Positions 1 to 8,212 of a DNA stretch of 19,942 nt are shown in pieces. How positions within the stretch are numbered: position 1 is the stretch's first letter; each line of letters opens with the position of its first letter. The stretch is taken from contig JAYSRU010000019.1 in NCBI GenBank assembly GCA_043720875.1, positions 1-19,942 on the forward strand. The letters are read 5' to 3'. The DNA comes from JAYSRU01 sp043720875 (lineage in GTDB: Bacteria > Bacteroidota > Bacteroidia > Flavobacteriales_D > Crocinitomicaceae). The notes under the pieces are model-generated. The model was given only the letters and a program-made list of their open reading frames with translations. It made no database searches and had not been told where the DNA came from. The translations under genes and the position numbers were made by a program.

Positions 1-288
1 CGCACTTCCACATGCCCAGCCATCACTCGAAGTTGCAAATTGAATATCCATTAATGTTGCTAAAACTCCAGATGTTTGTGTTGCCCAAGTTGTTCCAATA
101 TCGGAAGAATGAAGAATGGTGCCACCAGTTCCACTAGTCCATATTTCATAATTTGTCGAAGTCATTTGACGAATGTCGATTGCTTCTAAGTCTTGTAAGG
201 TGTTCGAGGTTAATGTGTTAAATGTTATTTGTGCAGTTGAAGTAAGTGTGACTACTCCAATTGATAAAGTGAACAATATTTTTTTCAT
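1..288 (-). CDS. Secreted Ycf48/BNR-like beta-propeller protein, N-terminal part (truncated by window edge)
   Basis: The frame read leftward from ATG at 288 is open to the window edge, giving about 96 residues. It begins MKKILFTLSIGVVTLTSTAQ, a typical Bacteroidota signal peptide ending in Ala-Gln. After it comes a repeat of the form GTGGTILHSSDIGTTW followed by DIQFATSSDGWACGSA. These match the G-x-I-x-x-S/T-x-D-x-G-x-x-W and GWxxG hallmarks of Ycf48/BNR (sialidase-like) propeller blades. Such proteins in this phylum are usually exported through the outer membrane by T9SS and end in a sorting domain, but the C-terminus lies outside the window. It starts 32 nt after the stop of the LamG-type gene on the same strand, so the two may be co-transcribed. 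Enzymatic activity cannot be inferred, since most such proteins are binding or scaffold propellers. Confidence 0.75.
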   Translation of the reverse strand, partial: MKKILFTLSIGVVTLTSTAQITFNTLTSNTLQDLEAIDIRQMTSTNYEIWTSGTGGTILHSSDIGTTWATQTSGVLATLMDIQFATSSDGWACGSA

Positions 289-320
289 AAGGTGTGTTTT
301 TAAGTTAACGATGTTGTTTA

Positions 321-1304
321 TTATTCTTTAATGAAACGTTCGGATTGTATACCATTTTCTGTTGAAATTGTTAAGATGTAGATTCCTGCTGGCAAGGAAG
401 ATACCGAGAACGAGGTGGTTGTTTCGGATTGCATTAATCTACCTCTAATATCGAATATTTTGGCAGCGACTACTAATTGATTCGTGTTAATGTTTAGTAC
501 GCTAGTGGTTGGGTTAGGACTCAATATTATTGTCTTCATTTTAGCAGTATTATTTTCGATGTTTAATTGACCCTCACATGCAAAAACGCCTAAGCCATAA
601 GGATCTACAGTTGCATTAATATTTCCGTCATTGTTGTTTGCCGTTTTGTCGGTCGCGGTAGTAAAGCCAGATTCATTTTCAAAATCATAGTATAAAACAA
701 GACCTGATTCGTTCCCAACTAGGCAAGTATTCATGTTGTTTGCCAATTCTGCTTCTGTTCTAGTGGTATTCCAAAGGCGTACCTCGTCCATGTAAGCTAG
801 GTTGTTGACATCAGAATCGTCGCCTCTCGCACCTATTTTAACCGGACTGTTAATTGTACCAATAGCTATGTTTGGTGTCGTTGTTCCGTCAAGTACGCCA
901 TTGACGTAAACTTTTAATTGTCCGTTCGCTGTATTATAGGTTACTGCCACATGGTTCCAAACCCCAGATGTAAGCGTTGTTGTGCCAAGTGTACTTGGTT
1001 GACTAGCACCCATAACATATCCTTTCACACGATTAGTTTGTGACAAACGTAGAACGTATCCACCGCCAGAGCCAAAATAAGATTCGATTAAGTGAATTTC
1101 TTGTCCATTAAACGCCGGTGCCATAACCCAACATTCAAGAGTGAAATCGGTCGAAAACTGCAAACTAGCAGTGATAGGGGTTGAAATGTATTGTGCTGAA
1201 GTAAATCCAGATGGTGGAATTGCTGTAAATGAGTTGCTATCTAACTGTGCATTAAATGTGTTAAATGCTGCAAATGTCAATAAGGTAAGTAATTGTTTTT
1301 TCAT
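321..1304 (-). CDS. LamG/concanavalin-like domain protein with T9SS C-terminal sorting domain
   Basis: The protein is 327 residues from the ATG at 1304. A longer in-frame start at 1343 exists, but 1304 begins MKKQLLTLLTFAAFNTFNAQ, a clean signal peptide, and a promoter-like TAnnTTTG lies between the two starts. Residues about 25-205 form a LamG-type jelly roll with motifs such as FTLECWV, GVWNHVAVTYN, VYVNGVLDG and YMDEVRLWN. This fold usually binds glycans or acts as an adhesion module. The last ~75 residues (SPNPTTSVLNIN, then FDIRGRLM, SLPAGIYIL, ending RFIKE) are a type A T9SS sorting domain, so the product should be exported across the outer membrane and attached to the surface or released. 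Its ligand is unknown. It lies just upstream of the Ycf48-like gene and may form an operon with it. Confidence 0.85.
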   Translation of the reverse strand: MKKQLLTLLTFAAFNTFNAQLDSNSFTAIPPSGFTSAQYISTPITASLQFSTDFTLECWVMAPAFNGQEIHLIESYFGSGGGYVLRLSQTNRVKGYVMGASQPSTLGTTTLTSGVWNHVAVTYNTANGQLKVYVNGVLDGTTTPNIAIGTINSPVKIGARGDDSDVNNLAYMDEVRLWNTTRTEAELANNMNTCLVGNESGLVLYYDFENESGFTTATDKTANNNDGNINATVDPYGLGVFACEGQLNIENNTAKMKTIILSPNPTTSVLNINTNQLVVAAKIFDIRGRLMQSETTTSFSVSSLPAGIYILTISTENGIQSERFIKE

Positions 1305-1324
1305 AAAGCTTTTTATATTTAACT

Positions 1325-1332
1325 CAAAGCTA
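1325..1332 (-). promoter_or_regulatory. Candidate Bacteroidota -7 element (TAGCTTTG)
   Basis: Read leftward the sequence is TAGCTTTG, which fits the TAnnTTTG -7 consensus of Bacteroidota housekeeping promoters. Transcription would begin near 1320, about 16 nt before the LamG-type gene's ATG at 1304. No TTG at the expected ~19-nt spacing was found, so support is the -7 element alone. It also argues against the longer start at 1343. Confidence 0.4.
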
Positions 1333-1436
1333 CATGATTTCATAATTTTTTATTCCCTTATTTCAGCAACAGCCAATACAGTTCATTAATGGATGAATTT
1401 TCGTATTTCGGTGCGTTTGGGGTGTGTCTTGTAACC

Positions 1437-3173
1437 TTAAATTCTACTTTGATACGTAAACAATTCCCAATATCGACTTTGTTTTGAAATGAGTTCATCG
1501 TGTTTACCACTTTCCACAATATTACCCTCTTCGATCACCAAAATTTGATCTGCTTTTTGAATCGTACTTAACCTGTGTGCAATGACGAAAGTAGTTCTAT
1601 CTTTCATTAATTCATGCAAACTTTTTTGAATGAATGCTTCACTTTCCGTATCCAGGTTGGAAGTAGCCTCGTCAAGAATAATGATTTTGGGATCCGCTAA
1701 TAATGCTCTTGCAATTGAAATGCGTTGACGTTGTCCACCAGATAGTTTCACGCCGCGCTCACCAATAACAGTATCTAATCCTAGCTCAAATCTATCTGTA
1801 AATTCATTCACATAAGCACCAGTGACAGCTGCCAAAAGTTGTTCTTCTGTTGCGTTTGGTCTCGGAAATAATATATTTTCCCTGATAGTGCCTTCGTATA
1901 AAAAATCATCTTGCAATACAACCCCAAGGTTGGACCTGTAACTGCTTAGGTTTACGGTTCCAATAGGAATCCCGTCGATAGTTAAATTTCCACCGGTTGG
2001 ATTGAGAAAAGTTGCTGCAAGTCCAGCAATGGTAGATTTTCCAGATCCTGAAGAACCTACTAGTGCGGTAACACTACCTGCTTTTGCGGTAAACGATATG
2101 TCGTGTAATACCTCTTTGTTTGCTTCATAGCTAAATGAAACATGATCAAAAATAATATCTCCAGTGATGGATTCGATATGATTTACACGTATGCTTGCAT
2201 CGTCTTCTTCTTCCATTTCCATGATTTCTTGGGTGCGATCTAAACCAGCCATCGCTTCAGTCAATTGACTTCCGATGTTACTCATTTGTACAATGGGTGC
2301 AATCATGAATCCTAAAAAGAGTGTAAACGATATGAAATCACCATAGGTCATTGTATTTTTCATAATGAAATAACCTCCTATCCCCATTATACCAGCTGAG
2401 GCCAAGCCCAATAATAGCGTGCCTGAACTTGTGATTAGAGCGGTAGCAGTAAGACTTTTTTTCACGTTTTGAAACAAACGTTCTACTCCGTCTTCGAAGG
2501 TTTTGTTTTCTTGTTCTTCTGCGTTAAATCCTTTAATAACACGAACACCATTCAGTGTTTCAGTTAACCTACCCGTCACTTCCGCACTTAACTTGCCTCT
2601 AACTCGAAAAATTGGACGAATGTATGCAAAGGCTTTTAACGCAACAAATGCAAATATTGCAACAGGTACCAAAACGAAAACAGTCATTAACCAATTAATC
2701 TTAATTAAAATAACCAAAGAAATTATGGCAGTAATAGATCCGCCGATAAGTTGAACCAAACCAGTTCCAACCAAATTCCGGACTCCTTCAACGTCATTCA
2801 TAACACGTGATACGAGTGCCCCTGATTTATTATTATCAAAATAACTAATAGGTAATTTTAGGAGCTTTTTTTGAACCTTGGCGCGCAATTCAGAAATAAG
2901 TAGTTGTGCTTCTACGCTTAATAAACGCGTCAATGTAAATGATGTTATTGTTTGAACGAGTAATGAAGAACAAACTATTATTAATAGAATCCATAACCCG
3001 TCTAAATCCTTGTTGGGGATTAGATCGTCGATCAAATTTTTACTAGCATAAGGTAAAATCAATCCTGCTAAACTTCTAATGATAATCAAGACTAAACCAA
3101 TGAAAATGATGTTTTTTCTAGGCCAAATAAATTCTTTAAATGCCCATTTGAATGATACTTTTGTTTTACTCAT
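1437..3173 (-). CDS. ABC exporter half-transporter (MsbA/lipid or multidrug type)
   Basis: The protein is 578 residues from the ATG at 3173 (MSKTKVSFKWAFKEF). The frame stays open upstream to 3311, but that extension looks non-coding. Residues about 20-310 carry six hydrophobic segments of a type I exporter membrane domain. The rest is the nucleotide-binding domain: Walker A GSSGSGKST from residue 373, Q-loop VVLQDDF, signature LSGGQRQR, Walker B IIILDEATSNLD and switch histidine in VIAHRLST. With one membrane and one ATPase domain it should act as a homodimer in the inner membrane. MsbA-like lipid flippases and multidrug exporters share this layout, so the substrate cannot be set from sequence. 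There is no C39 peptidase domain, unlike the transporter at the right end of the window. It is divergently arranged from the endonuclease gene. Confidence 0.92.
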   Translation of the reverse strand: MSKTKVSFKWAFKEFIWPRKNIIFIGLVLIIIRSLAGLILPYASKNLIDDLIPNKDLDGLWILLIIVCSSLLVQTITSFTLTRLLSVEAQLLISELRAKVQKKLLKLPISYFDNNKSGALVSRVMNDVEGVRNLVGTGLVQLIGGSITAIISLVILIKINWLMTVFVLVPVAIFAFVALKAFAYIRPIFRVRGKLSAEVTGRLTETLNGVRVIKGFNAEEQENKTFEDGVERLFQNVKKSLTATALITSSGTLLLGLASAGIMGIGGYFIMKNTMTYGDFISFTLFLGFMIAPIVQMSNIGSQLTEAMAGLDRTQEIMEMEEEDDASIRVNHIESITGDIIFDHVSFSYEANKEVLHDISFTAKAGSVTALVGSSGSGKSTIAGLAATFLNPTGGNLTIDGIPIGTVNLSSYRSNLGVVLQDDFLYEGTIRENILFPRPNATEEQLLAAVTGAYVNEFTDRFELGLDTVIGERGVKLSGGQRQRISIARALLADPKIIILDEATSNLDTESEAFIQKSLHELMKDRTTFVIAHRLSTIQKADQILVIEEGNIVESGKHDELISKQSRYWELFTYQSRI

Positions 3174-3387
3174 AAGTGCAATTTCCCGAATATCAAGCCA
3201 AAAAAAGGAAAATGACATTAAGACAGCAATTGCAGCGTTACGGTTTAAGTCAAATCTTAACAATATCCTGCTACCCTCGAATCTGATGATGTTGCTAGAC
3301 CCGGTAAGCAAAATTGAAAGGATGTCAGTTCACGTTGACTTTTGTCATATTCTACTTTTGTCCATTAAAAAATCTGTCAATTTGGTA

Positions 3388-3395
3388 TATCTTTG
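3388..3395 (+). promoter_or_regulatory. Candidate -7 promoter element (TATCTTTG) of the endonuclease gene
   Basis: TATCTTTG is an exact match to the Bacteroidota TAnnTTTG element. Transcription would begin near 3400, leaving a ~11-nt leader before the ATG at 3411. The nearest upstream TTTG (3357-3360) is 27 nt away, longer than the usual ~19-21, so the -33 part is not convincing. Confidence 0.5.
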
Positions 3396-3410
3396 TACAA
3401 AATTGCAAAT

Positions 3411-4910
3411 ATGTTCAAAATCAGTATACTTCTTTTTGTTGGTATGTTTATAGGAAGTTCATCTTTTTCCCAAATACCGGTTGGATATTATAACACTGCT
3501 GCTGGTTTGACTGGTGCTCCATTAAAATTAGCTCTACATTACATCATAGACAATCACAATGTCCAATCTTATGCATCGCTTTGGAATCATTTTACGTCAA
3601 CGGATGCCAAGCCAAATGGAAAAGTTTGGGACATTTATAGCGACATTCCTAATGGCACACCAAATGGAATTCCTCCGTATGTGTATACATTTTCTGCAGA
3701 TCAATGCGGTACGTATGCGGTAGAAGGCGATTGCTATAACCGTGAACACAGTTGGCCTCAGAGTTGGTTTAACAGTGTTTCTGGGCCAGTATCGGATTTA
3801 TTTCACATTTATCCAACGGATGGCAAAGTAAACGGTGTGCGCAGTAATTATCCATATGGAAAAGTTACAAGCGCTACTACAACTTCACAAAATGGAAGTA
3901 AATTGGGAGCAAATGTTTTCCCTGGTTATTCAGGCGTAGTATTCGAACCTTTGGATGAATACAAAGGCGATTTAGCTCGGTCTTATTTTTATATGTCAAC
4001 GCGTTACCAACTTGAAGATGGTGGTTGGTCAAGCTCTGCTTGTACAAACCTTTCAACCATTTTGCAATGGCAAGTAAATCTATTACTTACTTGGAATGAA
4101 TTAGATCCGGTGTCTGCAAAAGAAATTGCTAGAAATAATGCTATTTATACGATTCAAAACAACCGCAACCCATATATAGATAATCCGCAATGGGTTGATT
4201 CTGTTTGGACATCCACACTTGAAACATCTGACTTGGTGACTAATAATAGCTGCTTTGGAGGAAACACCGGTTCAATAGTAGTCACTCCGTTGATGGGTGT
4301 TGCGCCATATTCTTATACTTGGACAGGCAGTTCAAACACTACTAACACCTTAACAGGCCTCGCGATAGGAACTTATGTGTGTACAATAACCGATGGTGTT
4401 GGTGCAATTTTCACATCAACCACCACCATAACTCAACCAAATACGTTGCAAGGGAATGGGGTTGTAAATAATATTGGAGGGACGATTGCACTTACTACAA
4501 ATGGAGGAACTGCACCTTATACTTTTTTATGGAGTAATGGAGTAACAACGGAAGATATTACGATTCCTGTTGCCAACGGAAATTATACAGTAACTATTAC
4601 GGATGCAGCAGGGTGTAGCGTTCAAGTTACCTATACCGTTAATAGTGCTGCTGGTTTGGAAGAAGTTGTCAGTGTTTCGTCGCTAGCCATAGCACCTAAT
4701 CCTGCTCAAAATTGGTTTACGTTGTCGGTAAACGAAAGAACTATTTCTGCCATTGAAGTTTCGGATGTTTTAGGTAAGATAGTTTATTCTACTACACTTG
4801 ATGCGTTGACTTCAGTGCAAGTTGATTGTAGTACTTGGAAAGCAGGACTATATTTCGTTAAAGCAACGAGTGGAAGTCAGCAATTGCTTACGCGATTTGT
4901 AAAAGAGTAA
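3411..4910 (+). CDS. Secreted endonuclease I with SprB repeats and T9SS sorting domain
   Basis: The protein is 499 residues. ATG at 3411 gives MFKISILLFVGMFIGSSSFSQ, a signal peptide. A TTG 18 nt upstream would also be in frame but lies inside the -7 element. Residues about 25-270 are an EndA/NucM-type endonuclease I: YNREHSWPQSWF with His113, then HIYPTDGKVNGVRSN with His132 and NYPYGKV. This is the beta-beta-alpha-metal core that makes non-specific cuts in DNA or RNA. Residues about 280-415 hold two SprB/PKD-like repeats (GVAPYSYTWTG... and GTAPYTFLWSNG..., each ending VTITD or CTITD). The last ~75 residues (IAPNPAQNWFTLS...GLYFVKA...RFVKE) are a T9SS sorting domain. It probably degrades extracellular nucleic acid for nutrients or biofilm turnover. 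Confidence 0.92.
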   Translation: MFKISILLFVGMFIGSSSFSQIPVGYYNTAAGLTGAPLKLALHYIIDNHNVQSYASLWNHFTSTDAKPNGKVWDIYSDIPNGTPNGIPPYVYTFSADQCGTYAVEGDCYNREHSWPQSWFNSVSGPVSDLFHIYPTDGKVNGVRSNYPYGKVTSATTTSQNGSKLGANVFPGYSGVVFEPLDEYKGDLARSYFYMSTRYQLEDGGWSSSACTNLSTILQWQVNLLLTWNELDPVSAKEIARNNAIYTIQNNRNPYIDNPQWVDSVWTSTLETSDLVTNNSCFGGNTGSIVVTPLMGVAPYSYTWTGSSNTTNTLTGLAIGTYVCTITDGVGAIFTSTTTITQPNTLQGNGVVNNIGGTIALTTNGGTAPYTFLWSNGVTTEDITIPVANGNYTVTITDAAGCSVQVTYTVNSAAGLEEVVSVSSLAIAPNPAQNWFTLSVNERTISAIEVSDVLGKIVYSTTLDALTSVQVDCSTWKAGLYFVKATSGSQQLLTRFVKE

Positions 4911-4934
4911 TTGAAAAACGATTTTTATTTATTA

Positions 4935-6767
4935 CTAATATAAATAATCAAAGGCACTTTGGTAGGCATTTATTTCTTCGGTGAAACTTATAAAACCTGA
5001 AAAGAATGGATCATTTCCAATTGTTGCACTATCTCCAATAACGATCAGCTGTTCCTTGGCTCTTGTAAGGGCAACGTTCATTCGTCTGTAATCCTTCAAG
5101 AATCCTATTTCTCCATCTGAGTTGCTACGCACTAAACTGATAATAATGGTGTGCATTTCTTGCCCTTGAAAACTATCAACCGTATTCACTCGTTTGCAGA
5201 TTCCAGCATTTCGGATGAGGTTTGCTTGCTCGCTGTAAGGGGATATTATGGCCAATTTAGTTGGATCGATTTCTAATTTTTCAACAATTTTCTGTATCAA
5301 TTCTAATTCTCCTTCATTGCAAAGGCTTGAGCCGTTTTCAGGTTGCTTTTCTTCAAATCCAGTTCCTGCCGTATCCACATATATTACGTTATTACTCGTG
5401 TCTTGCAAGTGATCGGGTGTTTGAAGTTTTCCTTCGTAGAAATAGGTGTTCGAAAAACTAGCTATCGATTTTCTCATTCGATATTGTGTGTCTAGTAGTA
5501 ACCTTTCCCAATTCAAATCAATGGCATGTTGCAATATTGAGCGTGTTAATCCTTTTTTTGAAGCTTCATCCGAAATTACAGTTGGAGGTAATTGCAAATG
5601 GTCACCAGCAAGTACTAATTTCTGTGTTTTTGACAGTAGGGTTAATGCCAATGGTTCTAAACATTGTCCTGCCTCATCTAATACGGTTGTTGCAAAATCT
5701 ATTCCTTCCAACATTTTATCATTTAATCCTGCTGGAGTACCGCAAATTACTTGAGCATTTTCAATCATTTTTTCTAACTGAAAATTTTCTAATGCGCGCA
5801 TTTCATTTCGAATGTTCTTGACTTCTTGCAGCAAGAGTTTCCGTTGATCTCGTTCGTCTTTTCCAAAATTACGCTTGTATTGGGTTGCCATTTTTCGCAG
5901 CTGTTCACTTTGAATACGCAATTTCTTCAGTTGTTGCTGCATACCTTCAGCGGCTAAAGCACCTTCAATCGTATAAGGAAGAATTTCTTCGCTAACTTTT
6001 GTGGTGTTCCCGAAGCGTAAAATCCTAACACTTTTATGGATCAATTGCGCAGCAATGTGATCTACTGCGGCATTGGAAGGAGCGCTTACTAAAACCTTTT
6101 CACCTTTCGCAATTAATGCTTTTATTGCCGCAACAAGTGTGGTTGTTTTTCCCGTTCCAGGAGGGCCATGTAAAATAATTAAATCTTTGTTTTGAAGAAT
6201 TTTATTTATTGCAAAATTTTGAGAATCGTTTAATGCTTCATCCTTAAAGTCAGTTGAATTTTGTTCCTGGTTTATTCTTTCTTTTTGCGTTAAAACATTT
6301 GTCCATAGTTCAACACCTTTGTGTTTTGGATTTTGTTCAATGAATTTCAACGCATTTTCCATTACAGTAAATGTGCGTTCATCGGGTACAATTTTTAAAG
6401 CAGTGCCTTTTTCTTCTAACCAATCTGGAAAATCTGGATGATATAACCTTACTTCTCCTTGTCTTCCGTCAAATCCCAAAAGCATGGCTTTAATTGGGTC
6501 TTCACCGTCAACGTAAAGTTCAATACTTGTGCCGCTTCTAAACTGATTAGCATCATTGGTAAAGGGCAAAGAAAACTGAAAAGTAGGATAATCAGCAAAA
6601 CCATAATGCTTGTTATTGATGCGTAACGGGTGCAGCAATAATCCTTCATTTTTTAGATTTTTAAATGATCCTGGTCCGGATGGATTGTATCGGTTGCGTT
6701 GGGCTTTTTGTTCAAGAAGTAATAGTGAACGTTGTTGGGTTAAATAAGAATCGATTATTGAAGTCAT
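4935..6767 (-). CDS. SF1 helicase of the UPF1/IGHMBP2 (SMUBP-2) type
   Basis: The protein is 610 residues from the ATG at 6767 (MTSIIDSYLTQQRSLLL). The N-terminal ~170 residues form the accessory beta-barrel and stalk region seen before the helicase core in this family. Walker A GPPGTGKTTT starts at residue 201, motif Ia is VLVSAPSNAAVDHIA, Walker B LDEAGQ has Asp364-Glu365, and motif III is VLAGDHLQLPPT. Further motifs are DTQYRM (IV), VDSFQGQE (V) and RRMNVALTRAK (VI). A helical insert (residues ~255-330) of charged residues lies between Ia and II, as in UPF1-like enzymes. It is a cytoplasmic ATP-dependent 5'-3' DNA/RNA helicase by family, with no known specific substrate in bacteria. It is convergent with the endonuclease gene, 24 nt between stops, and divergent from the Cys-motif operon. 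Confidence 0.9.
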   Translation of the reverse strand: MTSIIDSYLTQQRSLLLLEQKAQRNRYNPSGPGSFKNLKNEGLLLHPLRINNKHYGFADYPTFQFSLPFTNDANQFRSGTSIELYVDGEDPIKAMLLGFDGRQGEVRLYHPDFPDWLEEKGTALKIVPDERTFTVMENALKFIEQNPKHKGVELWTNVLTQKERINQEQNSTDFKDEALNDSQNFAINKILQNKDLIILHGPPGTGKTTTLVAAIKALIAKGEKVLVSAPSNAAVDHIAAQLIHKSVRILRFGNTTKVSEEILPYTIEGALAAEGMQQQLKKLRIQSEQLRKMATQYKRNFGKDERDQRKLLLQEVKNIRNEMRALENFQLEKMIENAQVICGTPAGLNDKMLEGIDFATTVLDEAGQCLEPLALTLLSKTQKLVLAGDHLQLPPTVISDEASKKGLTRSILQHAIDLNWERLLLDTQYRMRKSIASFSNTYFYEGKLQTPDHLQDTSNNVIYVDTAGTGFEEKQPENGSSLCNEGELELIQKIVEKLEIDPTKLAIISPYSEQANLIRNAGICKRVNTVDSFQGQEMHTIIISLVRSNSDGEIGFLKDYRRMNVALTRAKEQLIVIGDSATIGNDPFFSGFISFTEEINAYQSAFDYLY

Positions 6768-6774
6768 GTGTTGA

Positions 6775-6782
6775 CAAAGATA
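6775..6782 (-). promoter_or_regulatory. Candidate -7 element (TATCTTTG) of the helicase gene
   Basis: Read leftward this is TATCTTTG, an exact TAnnTTTG. It would start transcription only a few nt before the ATG at 6767, giving an almost leaderless mRNA. No matching -33 TTG was found at the standard distance. Confidence 0.45.
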
Positions 6783-6817
6783 CTAAGGTTTGTTGAGTAA
6801 AGTCATGATATGTTTTA

Positions 6818-6847
6818 TTGTGTATTTTCAGAATAGTAGTACTTTTG
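6818..6847 (+). promoter_or_regulatory. Full Bacteroidota promoter (TTG-N19-TACTTTTG)
   Basis: TTG at 6818-6820 and TACTTTTG at 6840-6847 are separated by exactly 19 nt, the textbook Bacteroidota spacing. Transcription should start near 6852, which puts the ATG at 6854 at or next to the 5' end. This promoter would drive the three genes up to the terminator at 8622-8660. Confidence 0.7.
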
Positions 6848-6853
6848 TATTCG

Positions 6854-7222
6854 ATGAGAGTAAGTTTAGCTTTTTTATTTGTTACGTCTTTATTGATTCA
6901 GATTTTCAATAAACAAGTTGTAGTGCTTCATTTTCAACTCAATCAATCTGAAATTGCAAAAACTTTGTGCGTTAGGAAAGAACTGAAGGGTAACACTTGT
7001 CAAGGTAAATGTCATTTGAAAAAGGAACTAAATAAATTAGATTCGAATGAGAAAAAACAAGGGTCAAGCAAAAAAATGACTGTCGATTTTACCTACATTA
7101 GTTCAATTGTTACAAACTATTCTTTTGGATATAAAAACCAAGCGGATACAAATGACTTTTTTTATTCATACTCCATAATAAATAAGGCCTACAGGGTTGT
7201 TTTACAACCGCCGCAAGCTTGA
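6854..7222 (+). CDS. Small exported protein with C-x9-C-x3-C motif (function unknown)
   Basis: The protein is 122 residues, with the start chosen at ATG 6854 (MRVSLAFLFVTSLLIQIFN) just after the promoter. The frame is open further upstream, but that would place the start inside the promoter. An N-terminal hydrophobic segment (~20 residues) suggests export or membrane anchoring. It is followed by FQLNQSEIAKTLCVRKELKG and then NTCQGKCHLKKEL, so three Cys are spaced C-x9-C-x3-C. The tail ends in VVLQPPQA. I recognise this as a small-protein type recurring in Bacteroidota, often near metal-related or CDVC-type genes, but no biochemical role is known to me. The Cys/His cluster suits metal binding or a redox pair, which is inference. 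It is the first gene of a three-gene operon. A long inverted repeat begins inside its stop codon. Confidence 0.7.
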   Translation: MRVSLAFLFVTSLLIQIFNKQVVVLHFQLNQSEIAKTLCVRKELKGNTCQGKCHLKKELNKLDSNEKKQGSSKKMTVDFTYISSIVTNYSFGYKNQADTNDFFYSYSIINKAYRVVLQPPQA

Positions 7223-7278
7223 AATTTAACCGCTAAAGCTTTCTTTTTAGCAAGAAAGTGTTTTTGATTAAATTTCAA
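7219..7278 (+). promoter_or_regulatory. Nested inverted repeats between first and second operon genes (possible attenuator)
   Basis: TTGAAATTTAA (7219-7229) and TTAAATTTCAA (7268-7278) are perfect 11-bp inverted copies. The first copy overlaps the stop codon of the upstream gene. Between them CTTTCTT (7239-7245) pairs with AAGAAAG (7252-7258), followed by TGTTTTTG. GCTAAA (7232-7237) can instead pair with TTTAGC (7246-7251). The inner hairpin plus T-run is a weak terminator shape, and the alternatives are mutually exclusive. The whole structure sits 11 nt before the next ATG. Confidence 0.5.
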
Positions 7279-7288
7279 ACAATTCGTT

Positions 7289-8188
7289 ATGCAAAAAATA
7301 GTTTTGTGCAGCTGGTTGGTGCTGTTCGCCCATTCGCCATTTATGGCCTGTGATGTGTGTTCTGGCCCAACGGATTCAGGTAGTATGGGGATTTTGCCTC
7401 AGTTTCAACGTAATTTTATTGGGCTCAGGTATTCATGCAGGTTTTTTAAAAGTGAACAGCCAAAAAGTGTGTTTTATCCGAACGATAACCGTGCAGCAAA
7501 TGAAGTAACGCAAGTTGCTGAGCTTTGGGGAAGACTCGTTTTGAAAAATAGGTTTCATTTATACGCTTTTCTGCCGATTCAACAATTCAAGCAATCTTTT
7601 AAGGATAGTATTTTTTCGAATAAAGGGTTTGGAGATGTTTCTTTAAGCATCAATTACATGCTATTAAATTCAGGTGATAGTATAAATAAGAAGATCAAAC
7701 AAGCTTTATTAGTTGGAGTAGGAATTAAAGTGCCCACTGCAAGTTATCGCAAAAGCATAGTCGATTTAATGCAAGTAGGCTCAGGCTCTGTTGATATCAC
7801 TTTCTTATTAAATCACACCCTACGTGTTAGGAAAGTTGGTTTTACTTCTGAAGTAAATTATCGCTTTAATGGAAACGGTTACGACAACTTTAGATTCGGG
7901 AATAAGTCAGTAATCTCTACCAAGTTGTTTTTTGTTGAACAAATAAGAACGGTTTCGTTTATACTGAATGTAGGCTTGAGTTGGGAATATGCTAGTAAAA
8001 GTAGACACAATGAGGTTATTCAATGGAATACAGGAGGTTTTGCAATTTTACCGGGCATTGGGTGCGATATATTTTATAAACGACTGATATTTTCAATAAA
8101 TGCACAGCAAGCAGTGTATCAAAATTTAGCTGAAGGTTACCTAACTTCAAGAATGAGAATGACAGCAGGGGTAAGGTTATCCTTGTAA
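7289..8188 (+). CDS. CDVC-motif envelope protein, probable outer-membrane beta-barrel
   Basis: The protein is 299 residues from ATG at 7289. The first ~20 residues are a signal peptide (MQKIVLCSWLVLFAHSPFMA). The mature part begins at once with CDVCSG, then MGILPQFQRNFIGLRYSCRFF. This CDVC + LPQF..NFIGLRY opening is a recurring Bacteroidota family, usually left as hypothetical or transporter-like. The rest alternates polar and aromatic residues, with many short strands (e.g. LWGRLVLKNRFHLYAFLPI, GFTSEVNYRFNG, SFILNVGLSWEYAS) and a final RMTAGVRLSL. That pattern suits an outer-membrane beta-barrel. The CxxC right at the mature N-terminus could bind metal, and the context with a Cys-motif protein and a lipoprotein fits metal handling at the envelope. 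Both points are inference. Confidence 0.7.
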   Translation: MQKIVLCSWLVLFAHSPFMACDVCSGPTDSGSMGILPQFQRNFIGLRYSCRFFKSEQPKSVFYPNDNRAANEVTQVAELWGRLVLKNRFHLYAFLPIQQFKQSFKDSIFSNKGFGDVSLSINYMLLNSGDSINKKIKQALLVGVGIKVPTASYRKSIVDLMQVGSGSVDITFLLNHTLRVRKVGFTSEVNYRFNGNGYDNFRFGNKSVISTKLFFVEQIRTVSFILNVGLSWEYASKSRHNEVIQWNTGGFAILPGIGCDIFYKRLIFSINAQQAVYQNLAEGYLTSRMRMTAGVRLSL

Positions 8189-8212
8189 AAATGAATTAAA
8201 ATTAAAATTAAA

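Noticed and set aside
3174..3311. N-terminal 46-residue extension of the ABC exporter
   Set aside because: An in-frame start exists at 3311, but the residues do not resemble an exporter N-terminus and the usual start at 3173 is good.
4911..4934. Terminator between the convergent endonuclease and helicase genes (AAAAACGATTTTT)
   Set aside because: The arms are only A and T, the loop is 3 nt, and no GC pairs support the stem.
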